The notes under the pieces are model-generated. The model was not told the origin of the DNA. It worked only from the letters and a program-made list of their open reading frames with translations, and did not search any database. A program made the translations under genes and the position numbers. 5,272 nucleotides of DNA, from the NCBI GenBank assembly GCA_019038735.1, contig JAHOYW010000269.1, forward strand, positions 1 to 5,272, written 5' to 3'. Origin of the DNA: Victivallales bacterium. Lineage in GTDB: Bacteria > Verrucomicrobiota > Lentisphaeria > Victivallales > Victivallaceae. Each line of letters opens with the position of its first letter. Positions within the stretch are counted from its first letter, which is position 1. Of this stretch, positions 1-5,272 are shown piece after piece.

Positions 1-2
1 TG

Positions 3-125
3 AAAGCTTTTGCTAAGGAGCAAAAAATGCTTACAAATATATACGAAAGAGAGAAAGTCTCTACAGCGCAAGGTGCATTTTCAGATTGGCTGCAGACAAA
101 ATGCATGCGTTTTAAAAGACAATAA
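3..125 (+). CDS. C-terminal end of an unrecognised protein (5' truncated by the window edge)
   Basis: The reading frame is open from base 3 to a TAA at 123-125, giving 40 residues that end in DWLQTKCMRFKRQ. The other two plus-strand frames stop almost at once (TGA at 1-3, TAA at 14-16), so this is the only forward frame that can carry an upstream gene into the window. The peptide is basic and hydrophilic, with no transmembrane segment and no motif I recognise, so I assign no function. An internal ATG at 27 follows a fair AAGGAG-type ribosome site at 15-20, so a very short independent ORF of 32 codons is formally possible. The tail of a longer gene is more likely. It ends 119 bases before feoA, and that gap contains a candidate promoter, so it is probably not in the feo operon. 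Forty codons can stay open by chance, hence the moderate confidence. Confidence 0.45.
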   Translation, partial: KAFAKEQKMLTNIYEREKVSTAQGAFSDWLQTKCMRFKRQ

Positions 126-179
126 ACTCCAATTTTCTTTCAGGATTTTTAAATAACGCGAATAAGTTTGGGATAAGGT

Positions 180-208
180 TTGTAAATATAGTTAGGGTAA
201 CCTATTTT
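180..208 (+). promoter_or_regulatory. Candidate sigma70-type promoter for feoAB
   Basis: A TTGTAA hexamer at 180-185 (4 of 6 to TTGACA) and TATTTT at 203-208 (4 of 6 to TATAAT) are separated by 17 bases, the optimal spacing. Transcription would start near 215, giving a leader of about 30 bases before the feoA ATG at 245. Neither hexamer is strong, as expected of a regulated promoter. TATAGT at 187-192 is a better -10 match in isolation but has no -35 at proper distance. The assignment rests on position and spacing only. Confidence 0.35.
192..204 (+). promoter_or_regulatory. Candidate DtxR/IdeR-type metalloregulator operator upstream of feoA
   Basis: The sequence TTAGGGTAACCTA contains inverted arms TAGG (193-196) and CCTA (201-204) around GTAA. 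The arms match the TTAGG...CCTAA half-sites of DtxR-family iron and manganese repressor boxes. It lies between the proposed -35 and -10 elements of the feoAB promoter, where a bound repressor would exclude RNA polymerase. No convincing Fur box (GATAATGATAATCATTATC-like) is visible nearby. The dyad is shorter than the full 19-bp DtxR consensus and its centre is imperfect, so this is a candidate, supported mainly by its position before iron-uptake genes. Confidence 0.35.
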
Positions 209-244
209 AATGATGTAGATTTTTTACTAAACAGGATAAAAAAC

Positions 245-490
245 ATGCAAAAGCCATTATCATTGATGGAACCGGGTGAAAAGGGAAAGATAATTTCCAT
301 TTCCCATAAGATGCGCAGTTACAAGAAATTTGCGGATTTGGGAATAGTGAAAGGGACTTCTCTCAGCATGGAGCGGATAGCTCCTTTGGGCGATCCTATT
401 GAAGTTAAAATTAAAGGTTACAGCTTGTCTTTCAGAAAAGAGGAAGCGCTTAATATTACGGTTGAAATAGATAATGACAAAAACACATAA
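245..490 (+). CDS. feoA: Ferrous iron transport protein A (FeoA)
   Basis: This is an 81-residue cytosolic protein of the FeoA family (SH3-like beta-barrel), the normal length for a stand-alone FeoA. It is thought to bind FeoB and modulate Fe(II) uptake. The family pattern is clear: an N-terminal LMEPGEKGKI strand (7-16), the DLGI turn (31-34) followed by VKGT (35-38), then the diagnostic block APLGDPIEVKIKGYSLSFRK (46-65) and the final EEA...ITVEI strand. The ATG at 245 is preceded by AGGA at 233-236, 8 bases upstream, a good ribosome-binding site. The 3' end overlaps feoB by 17 bases, so the two are co-transcribed and probably translationally coupled. The basis is direct sequence pattern plus established family knowledge. 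Confidence 0.95.
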   Translation: MQKPLSLMEPGEKGKIISISHKMRSYKKFADLGIVKGTSLSMERIAPLGDPIEVKIKGYSLSFRKEEALNITVEIDNDKNT

Positions 491-2612
491 AATTGTTTTA
501 GCGGGAAACCCGAATAGCGGAAAAACTACAGTCTTCAATGCCTTGACCGGCGCGCGTCAGCATGTGGGTAATTATCCGGGCGTGACAGTCGAGCAGATTA
601 TTGGTTCCTTTACGCTTGATGACAATAATATCGAAGTAACTGATTTGCCCGGAACTTACAGTTTGACTGCCAGCTCTCCTGAAGAATTAATCGCGCGTAA
701 TGTGATTATTACTGAAAAACCGGAAGTCGTAGTCAATATTGTTGACGCGTCTAATTTGGAACGCAATCTCTTTTTAACTCTGCAGTTTATGGAACTTGGC
801 GTTCCAATGATTCTCGTTTTGAATATGATTGATAATGCCAGAAGCAAGGGCATTGAAATTGATATTGAACGGCTCAGCAAGCTTTTTGGTACAAGGGTTG
901 TCTGTACAGTTGGTAATAAGAGTGACGGCATTTATGAATTGAAAAAAGTTATTGCTGAAGTTGTTCTGGAAAAAGAAAAACATTCGTCTAATAAAGTAAA
1001 TTACAGTGATGAATTAACAATTCCTATTCAGGGATTGACTAAGATATTGATTGATAATAGTATTGCCCAGGAAGGATATAGAATTCCTTGGCTGGCAATA
1101 AAATTATTAGAAAAAGATAAAGAAATTATTGAGCTTGTAAAGTCTTTTGATTCAGGCGAGAAAGCCCTCAATGAAGCCAATAAATTGATTGAAAAATTAG
1201 AAAATGATGTTGACGAACCAAGTGAGATCCTTGTTAGCGAACATCGCTATGGCTTTATCGCGGGGACATGCCGTGAAGTTGTCAACACTACTCTCCAGAA
1301 GCGTCGGGATATTTCAGAAGCCATTGATTCAGTAGTTACCCATAAAGTTTTTGGGATTCCGCTGTTTTTGAGCTTGATGTACCTAGTATTTTATTTGACT
1401 TTTACTGTCGGTGATCCTTTTATGGAGTGGATCGAATTCGGCTTCGGATGGCTTGGAAGATTTATCTCGTCGTGGTGGCCGACAGGCTCTGAAAGTGCTT
1501 TGAAATCTCTCATTGTAGATGGAATGATTGCCGGGGTGGGCGGAGTTCTTGTATTTCTGCCGAATATCGCATTTTTATTTTTAGCTATTGCCATTCTGGA
1601 AGGAACAGGATATATGGCGCGAGTCGCGTTCATTATGGATCGGCTCATGAATAAAATTGGCTTGCACGGTAAAAGTTTTATTCCGATGCTTATTGGTTTT
1701 GGCTGTTCGGTTCCAGCTATTATGGGCACCCGGACTTTGAATTTGAAGCGGGATCGAATGACGACAATGTTGGTTGTGCCTTTAATGAGTTGTGGAGCCA
1801 GAATTCCGATTTATGCTTTGATTATTCCTGCTTTTTTTGCCAAAAGATGGGAAGCTTTAGTTATGTTTTCAATTTATGTGATTGGCATAATCGTTGCTAT
1901 CATCTGTGCTAAACTACTGCGTTCTACATTGTTTAAAGGTGAGAATGAGCCTTTTGTAATGGAGTTGCCACCTTATCGTATTCCGACCTCCAAAAGTATT
2001 GGTATTCACATGTGGAGCCGGACAGTAATTTACCTGAAAAAAGCTGGTACTTTATTGTTGGCTGCTTCGGTGATTTTATGGATATTGAGCAATTACCCTA
2101 AAAAAGATAAATTAGATAGAGATTACGCTGGTGAAATCACAAAAATTGAACAAAGCCAGCTGGTTCAAAAAGAAAAAGCAGCAAAAATCCAAAACATCAA
2201 GAACGAAAAGATGGCTGAACTTTTAGCTTACACCTGCACCGGTAGGTTAGGGCATGCGATTGAACCTGCTTTAAAACCTATGGGTTTTGACTGGAAAATC
2301 GGCACTGCTTTGATTGGGGCTTTCCCGGCGAAAGAGCTTTTTGTTTCGCAAATGGGTATAGTTTTCGCGCTTGGTGAGATTAACGAAGAAAATTCTGTTG
2401 CCTTACGAGAGGAGTTGCCCAAACATTATAATGGACTGCAGGCATATTGTATTATGCTGTTCTGTCTCTTGAGCGCACCATGTATAGCGACTTTCGCAGT
2501 TACTAAACGTGAGAGCAATTCATGGTTCTGGGCATTCTTCCAGTTGGGCGGTTTGACCGCATTAGCCTATCTTGTCACTACAGCCGTCTATCAGGTCGGT
2601 ATGCTATTTTAA
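474..2612 (+). CDS. feoB: Ferrous iron transport protein B (FeoB), GTP-dependent Fe(II) transporter
   Basis: This 712-residue inner-membrane protein imports Fe(II). Its N-terminal cytosolic G domain has every expected motif: G1 GNPNSGKT (11-18), the G2 region VGNYPGVTVE with Thr38, G3 DLPG (57-60) and G4 NMID (117-120). A helical GDI-like spacer follows to about residue 285. The membrane part begins at HKVFGIPLF (290 onward). It contains EGTGYMARVAFIMDR (376-390) and the first gate motif GFGCSVP (408-414, Cys411), then the second gate region AKELFVSQMG (619-628) and APCIATFAV (Cys670). A charged, Lys/Glu-rich stretch (about 541-588) separates two membrane segments. The length is normal for the family, but there is no long Cys-rich C-terminal tail, and no feoC follows. 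The ATG at 474 lies inside feoA with no strong Shine-Dalgarno of its own, which suggests translational coupling; the G1 motif 11 residues in supports this start. Confidence 0.97.
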   Translation: MTKTHKIVLAGNPNSGKTTVFNALTGARQHVGNYPGVTVEQIIGSFTLDDNNIEVTDLPGTYSLTASSPEELIARNVIITEKPEVVVNIVDASNLERNLFLTLQFMELGVPMILVLNMIDNARSKGIEIDIERLSKLFGTRVVCTVGNKSDGIYELKKVIAEVVLEKEKHSSNKVNYSDELTIPIQGLTKILIDNSIAQEGYRIPWLAIKLLEKDKEIIELVKSFDSGEKALNEANKLIEKLENDVDEPSEILVSEHRYGFIAGTCREVVNTTLQKRRDISEAIDSVVTHKVFGIPLFLSLMYLVFYLTFTVGDPFMEWIEFGFGWLGRFISSWWPTGSESALKSLIVDGMIAGVGGVLVFLPNIAFLFLAIAILEGTGYMARVAFIMDRLMNKIGLHGKSFIPMLIGFGCSVPAIMGTRTLNLKRDRMTTMLVVPLMSCGARIPIYALIIPAFFAKRWEALVMFSIYVIGIIVAIICAKLLRSTLFKGENEPFVMELPPYRIPTSKSIGIHMWSRTVIYLKKAGTLLLAASVILWILSNYPKKDKLDRDYAGEITKIEQSQLVQKEKAAKIQNIKNEKMAELLAYTCTGRLGHAIEPALKPMGFDWKIGTALIGAFPAKELFVSQMGIVFALGEINEENSVALREELPKHYNGLQAYCIMLFCLLSAPCIATFAVTKRESNSWFWAFFQLGGLTALAYLVTTAVYQVGMLF

Positions 2613-2649
2613 TTTTTCCGTGTATTTTATATAGAACATGTGCTTTTTC

Positions 2650-2678
2650 TTGATTTGTTTCTTAAAGCATGATAGACT
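2650..2678 (+). promoter_or_regulatory. Candidate extended -10 promoter for asnB
   Basis: TTGATT at 2650-2655 (4 of 6 to TTGACA) is followed after 17 bases by TAGACT at 2673-2678 (4 of 6 to TATAAT). TG at 2670-2671, one base before the -10, makes an extended -10 element. The predicted start is near 2685, leaving a leader of about 35 bases. Its presence in the 107-base gap after feoB suggests asnB can be transcribed independently of feoAB, although read-through is not excluded because no clear terminator follows feoB. Confidence 0.35.
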
Positions 2679-2699
2679 AATAAATAATTATTAGAGTCT
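2674..2699 (+). repeat. AT-rich inverted repeat in the asnB promoter/leader
   Basis: CTAATAA (2677-2683) and TTATTAG (2688-2694) form a perfect 7-bp dyad around the tetraloop ATAA. Alternatively AGACTAATAA pairs with TTATT and AGTCT (2695-2699) if the two bases AG are bulged, giving 10 bp. The dyad overlaps the proposed -10 and start point of asnB and ends 7 bases before the AAGGTG ribosome site at 2707-2712. It could be a repressor operator or a weak leader hairpin. AT-rich DNA gives such dyads by chance, so the functional reading is tentative. Confidence 0.3.
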
Positions 2700-2719
2700 T
2701 AAATTTAAGGTGAAAACTT

Positions 2720-4636
2720 ATGTGCGGCATTGCTGGAATTATTAATAGCTCGGATAGCCGGGTTGAAGAATTAATCCATAATATGACTGATGCAATCCGT
2801 CATCGCGGCCCAAACGATTCAGGTTACTTCATTGACGAAAATGTTGCGCTTGGACATCGTCGTCTTTCAATTATCGACCTTAAGAACGGACATCAACCAA
2901 TGTTTAACGCGGATAAGACTATCGCGATTGTTTTTAACGGCGAAATATACAATCACAATGAATTACGCTCTGAGCTCGAGCACAACGGCTGTACATTTAA
3001 GACTCGCTGTGATACTGAAGTGATTATTTATCTTTATGAAAAATACGGCAAAGCTTGTGTAGAAAAGCTTAACGGTATGTTCGCATTCTGTATTTATGAT
3101 CTTAGACAGGGAAAGCTTCTCCTGGCGCGGGATCGCATGGGACAAAAACCTTTGTTTTACTACCACAAAGAGAAAGAATTGATTTTTTGCAGTGAGCTTA
3201 AGGGATTGAAGCAAAATTCAAATATAGCGCGAGAATACAATTACCAGAGCATTCATGATTATCTTTCGCTGCAATATATTCCCAGCCCTCATACAGTTTA
3301 CCGAAATGTATTCAAATTACCACCGGGAAACTTGTTGGAATTTGATATTACTGAGGGAACTATGAAAGTTGAATCCTATTGGAACGTGGATTTTTCACCT
3401 GCTGCTAAAACAACTAAACTTACATTTGACGATGCCAAGAAACAGCTTCGTGAATTGTTGACTAAATCAGTTAAACGCCGCTTGATGTCTGACGTTCCTT
3501 ATGGAGTTTTTCTGTCCGGAGGTTTGGATTCAAGTATTATTACCGGCATTATGATGGAATTGTGTGATCATCCGGTAAAAGCCTTTACTATTGGCTTTAG
3601 CGAAGCCAAATATGATGAACGCGCTTATGCTGAAAAGCTTGTTCAACACTTCAATGTTGGTTCAAAATATCCATTGGAGTATCATGTCAAAGTAGTTAAC
3701 GCGCAAGATTTTGACATTGTTAAAAAATTAGTTCGTCATTGTGGTGAGCCTTATAGTGATGCCTCAATATTACCTACATATTTTCTCAGTGAATTCACAA
3801 ATAAGCATGTAAGAGTAGCTTTAAGTGGTGACGGGGCGGATGAGCTTTTTGCCGGTTATGAACGTTATTTACTCATGCGTTACAGTCAATGTTTTGACTT
3901 TATGCCAGTATTTCTGCGTAAAATTTTATTCGGACTGCCGGCAAACTTGATTCCAAACAAAGGCGATCGCTCTTTTGTTGGTCGTTTGCAGAGAACTTTA
4001 CGTTCTGTAGCGTCATTTTCGGATGAGCGTTATATAAATATTATCAGTCGTTTCAATGAAATATTAAAAAGTAATCTTTATGGTGAACGTTTCGCCAATT
4101 TTAAATTCTGCCCTAGTTATGATGTCATTTCTTCGGTATATAATAGCGCAAGTGCCGAGCATGAAGTTGAAAAAATTATGGAAACAGATTTAAAAACTTA
4201 TTTGCCGGGTGATATTTTAACAAAAATTGATATTGCTTCGATGGCTTGTTCGCTGGAAGTTAGAAGTCCTTTCATGGATCACGAAGTGGTTGAATTCGCG
4301 GCATCTCTGCCATTAAAATTTAAACAACGCAGAGTCTCACGCAAACATATTTTGAAACATGCTTTTGCTGATATGATTCCGTCTGAAATCCAAAACCGCA
4401 GTAAAAAAGGTTTCGGAGTGCCTTTGCATACATGGTTCAGGGGACCATGGCGCGAGCAATTGCAGGAGCATTTACTGGAAGGTAAATTAGTAAAAGATGA
4501 TTTTTTCCGCAAAGATGCTATGGAAAAATTGCTTAGCGATCATTCTGCTGGAAAAAGCGATCACTCTTACCCATTATGGAGTTTATTAGTTCTTGAGCTG
4601 TTCCTCGAGCAGGAAGCAAACGATATTGAGCAATAA
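2720..4636 (+). CDS. asnB: Asparagine synthase (glutamine-hydrolysing), AsnB type
   Basis: This 638-residue cytosolic enzyme converts aspartate, glutamine and ATP to asparagine, glutamate, AMP and PPi. The N-terminal class II (Ntn) glutaminase domain starts MCGIAGI. Cys2 is the nucleophile once Met1 is removed, which fixes the start. It continues with RHRGPND (27-33), LGHRRLSIID (44-53), the oxyanion-loop region FNGEIYN (72-78) and CDTEV (Asp98). The synthetase domain has the PP-loop SGGLDSS (266-272), LSGDGADELFAGY (368-380), then LPGDILTKID (495-504), LEVRSPFMDHE (512-522) and KKGFGVPL (562-568). All key residues are present and there is no truncation. AAGGTG at 2707-2712, 7 bases before the ATG, is a strong ribosome site. 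Some close relatives work in surface-polysaccharide or exosortase loci as amidotransferases; nothing nearby supports that role here, so primary asparagine synthesis is the default. Confidence 0.95.
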   Translation: MCGIAGIINSSDSRVEELIHNMTDAIRHRGPNDSGYFIDENVALGHRRLSIIDLKNGHQPMFNADKTIAIVFNGEIYNHNELRSELEHNGCTFKTRCDTEVIIYLYEKYGKACVEKLNGMFAFCIYDLRQGKLLLARDRMGQKPLFYYHKEKELIFCSELKGLKQNSNIAREYNYQSIHDYLSLQYIPSPHTVYRNVFKLPPGNLLEFDITEGTMKVESYWNVDFSPAAKTTKLTFDDAKKQLRELLTKSVKRRLMSDVPYGVFLSGGLDSSIITGIMMELCDHPVKAFTIGFSEAKYDERAYAEKLVQHFNVGSKYPLEYHVKVVNAQDFDIVKKLVRHCGEPYSDASILPTYFLSEFTNKHVRVALSGDGADELFAGYERYLLMRYSQCFDFMPVFLRKILFGLPANLIPNKGDRSFVGRLQRTLRSVASFSDERYINIISRFNEILKSNLYGERFANFKFCPSYDVISSVYNSASAEHEVEKIMETDLKTYLPGDILTKIDIASMACSLEVRSPFMDHEVVEFAASLPLKFKQRRVSRKHILKHAFADMIPSEIQNRSKKGFGVPLHTWFRGPWREQLQEHLLEGKLVKDDFFRKDAMEKLLSDHSAGKSDHSYPLWSLLVLELFLEQEANDIEQ

Positions 4637-4721
4637 AGAGAGCAGGTACTACTCAGCAAACACTAAATAGTAGAACTTTGCAGTTCCGATGCAATAATAT
4701 TCAGAGATTGACCTGCTCTCT
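4637..4721. other. 85-base structured intergenic element closed by a perfect 11-bp inverted repeat
   Basis: AGAGAGCAGGT (4637-4647) is exactly complementary to ACCTGCTCTCT (4711-4721), starting directly after the asnB stop codon. Inside are CTACT/AGTAG (4649-4653 with 4669-4673) and TTGCA/TGCAA (4678-4682 with 4690-4694, 7-base loop), so the transcript could fold as a branched structure. GCAAA (4656-4660) can instead pair with TTTGC (4677-4681), which excludes both small hairpins. No T-tract follows on the plus strand; on the minus strand the sequence continues TTTATT. It could be a convergent terminator or 3'-end stabiliser for asnB, a small RNA, or a MITE-like relic. No target-site duplication is evident at its edges. 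Confidence 0.5.
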
Positions 4722-4795
4722 GATATAAGAATACATCCGCTTAAATATATAATCAAGTTGCGAACAAAAAAAACAGTGCTTGATGGATATTTTAT

Positions 4796-5272
4796 CTAAA
4801 AATTTTCTTTCAGAGCCCAAAGCCCGAGAGCTGGATTGCTGATGTAGAATATTTTTTCGCCATTAACTAAATTGTAACCATCTTTAAGCTTATCAAAGTC
4901 ATATTTTTTCATAAGCTCGTCAAGGTCGCCATAGGCAAAACCAACGCCTTCAATTTCTTCGCGGGACGTGTCTGATCCCGGGCAATAGGTGATTTTAAAA
5001 CGTCCTTCGGATGAGCCGTGAATCAAATGAGCCGCGGCACTAAGATTGTTGCCAAGCTCAGGGTTATCTTCGACTGCTTTCAAGGTAGCTGGAGTGCCGT
5101 GGTAGCCGTATTTACGAATCAGACGGTCGATTTCTTTGTCCTCGCCGAACTCACGCAGGGCAGGGGCTAATATAATCAGTTCGCCATCGTCGGCAATTGC
5201 CATACGGGTACGGTAAACCGCTTTGTTGCCAAGCCAAGTGCTTTTGAATTCTTCAGGGTCAAGGTAGACTAT
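4796..5272 (-). CDS. LarA-like (lactate racemase / D-mannonate epimerase family) protein, C-terminal 158 residues
   Basis: The minus-strand frame stays open from the right edge (5272) to a TAG at 4796-4798, so the gene is 5' truncated by the window. The Met codon at 5201-5203 is internal, because 23 in-frame sense codons precede it (IVYLDPEEFKSTWLGNKAVY...). The block GELIILAPALREFGEDKEID, then LIRKYGYHGTP, NLSAAAHLIHGSSEGRFKIT and a terminal ISNPALGLWAL match my memory of the C-terminal domain of LarA-like proteins, often annotated D-mannonate epimerase in Bacteroidota and Lentisphaerota. LarA itself is a nickel-pincer enzyme that racemises lactate. The cofactor-binding histidines lie mostly in the N-terminal half, outside the window, so substrate and cofactor cannot be judged. 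It converges on asnB with a 159-base gap and is not part of either plus-strand unit. Confidence 0.85.
   Translation of the reverse strand: MVYLDPEEFKSTWLGNKAVYRTRMAIADDGELIILAPALREFGEDKEIDRLIRKYGYHGTPATLKAVEDNPELGNNLSAAAHLIHGSSEGRFKITYCPGSDTSREEIEGVGFAYGDLDELMKKYDFDKLKDGYNLVNGEKIFYISNPALGLWALKENF

Noticed and set aside
204..222. ATTTTAATGATGTAGATTT considered as a Fur box for feoAB.
   Set aside because: It shares only the ATGAT core with the Fur consensus and lacks the inverted symmetry of a 7-1-7 site.
1391..1729. Minus-strand open frame of 112 codons within feoB.
   Set aside because: It lies wholly inside the conserved FeoB membrane domain, in antisense, with no recognisable protein features. 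It is a shadow of the real gene, as are the other antisense frames in feoB and asnB.
2637..2671. CATG(T)GCTTT / AAAGCATG imperfect inverted repeat after feoB, considered as the feoAB terminator.
   Set aside because: The stem is weak and bulged with a 17-base loop, and the downstream sequence (ATAGACTAATAA) has no T-tract. It also overlaps the likely asnB promoter.
4678..4694. TTGCA-GTTCCGA-TGCAA, a 5-bp stem with a 7-base loop, considered as the T-arm of a tRNA or tRNA remnant.
   Set aside because: The loop does not fit the TTCRANY pattern, and no acceptor, D or anticodon arm with correct spacing is present around it.
4637..4721. Inverted-repeat element considered as an integron attC site.
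   Set aside because: The ends lack RYYYAAC/GTTRRRY core sites and the arms are a perfect palindrome without extrahelical bases.
4752..4784. ATCAAG / CTTGAT inverted repeat with a run of eight A (4766-4773), considered as an intrinsic terminator for the minus-strand gene.
   Set aside because: The stem is only 6 bp with a 21-base loop, and the T-run on the minus strand falls inside the loop rather than after the stem, so it does not have terminator geometry.

Overview
The window reads as an ordinary stretch of bacterial chromosome of low-to-moderate GC (about 40% by eye). It carries three complete genes and two gene ends. From left to right these are: the 3' end of an unrecognised plus-strand gene (3-125); a ferrous-iron uptake operon, feoA-feoB (245-2612); a complete glutamine-hydrolysing asparagine synthase, asnB (2720-4636); and, convergent on the minus strand, the C-terminal part of a LarA / D-mannonate-epimerase-like protein (4796-5272) whose N-terminus lies beyond the right edge. 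No non-coding stretch exceeds 300 bases. The gaps are 126-244, 2613-2719 and 4637-4795.

The genes do not form one pathway. FeoA and FeoB form a single transport unit: FeoB is the GTPase-coupled inner-membrane Fe(II) channel and FeoA its small SH3-like cytosolic partner. Their reading frames overlap by 17 bases, which points to translational coupling. A plausible promoter lies upstream of feoA, with a TTAGG...CCTA dyad between its -35 and -10 elements, where a DtxR/IdeR/MntR-type metalloregulator would be expected to bind. AsnB makes asparagine from aspartate, glutamine and ATP and appears to have its own promoter, with an AT-rich dyad over the start-point region. The minus-strand gene belongs to sugar-acid or hydroxy-acid metabolism and is transcribed towards asnB.

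The organism cannot be fixed from this window. A FeoB without a long Cys-rich tail, a split feoA/feoB with no feoC, and a LarA-like protein of the kind I recall from Bacteroidota and Lentisphaerota together suggest an anaerobic or microaerobic Gram-negative, possibly of the Lentisphaerota/PVC or Bacteroidota type. This is a weak inference.

I found no mobile element, CRISPR array, tRNA, rRNA or defence system, and no convincing new multi-gene system. The least explained item is an 85-base segment between asnB and the convergent gene (4637-4721). It is closed by a perfect 11-bp inverted repeat and can form two further small hairpins inside, with an alternative pairing that excludes one of them. 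It could be a convergent terminator or attenuator, a small structured RNA, or a remnant repeat.
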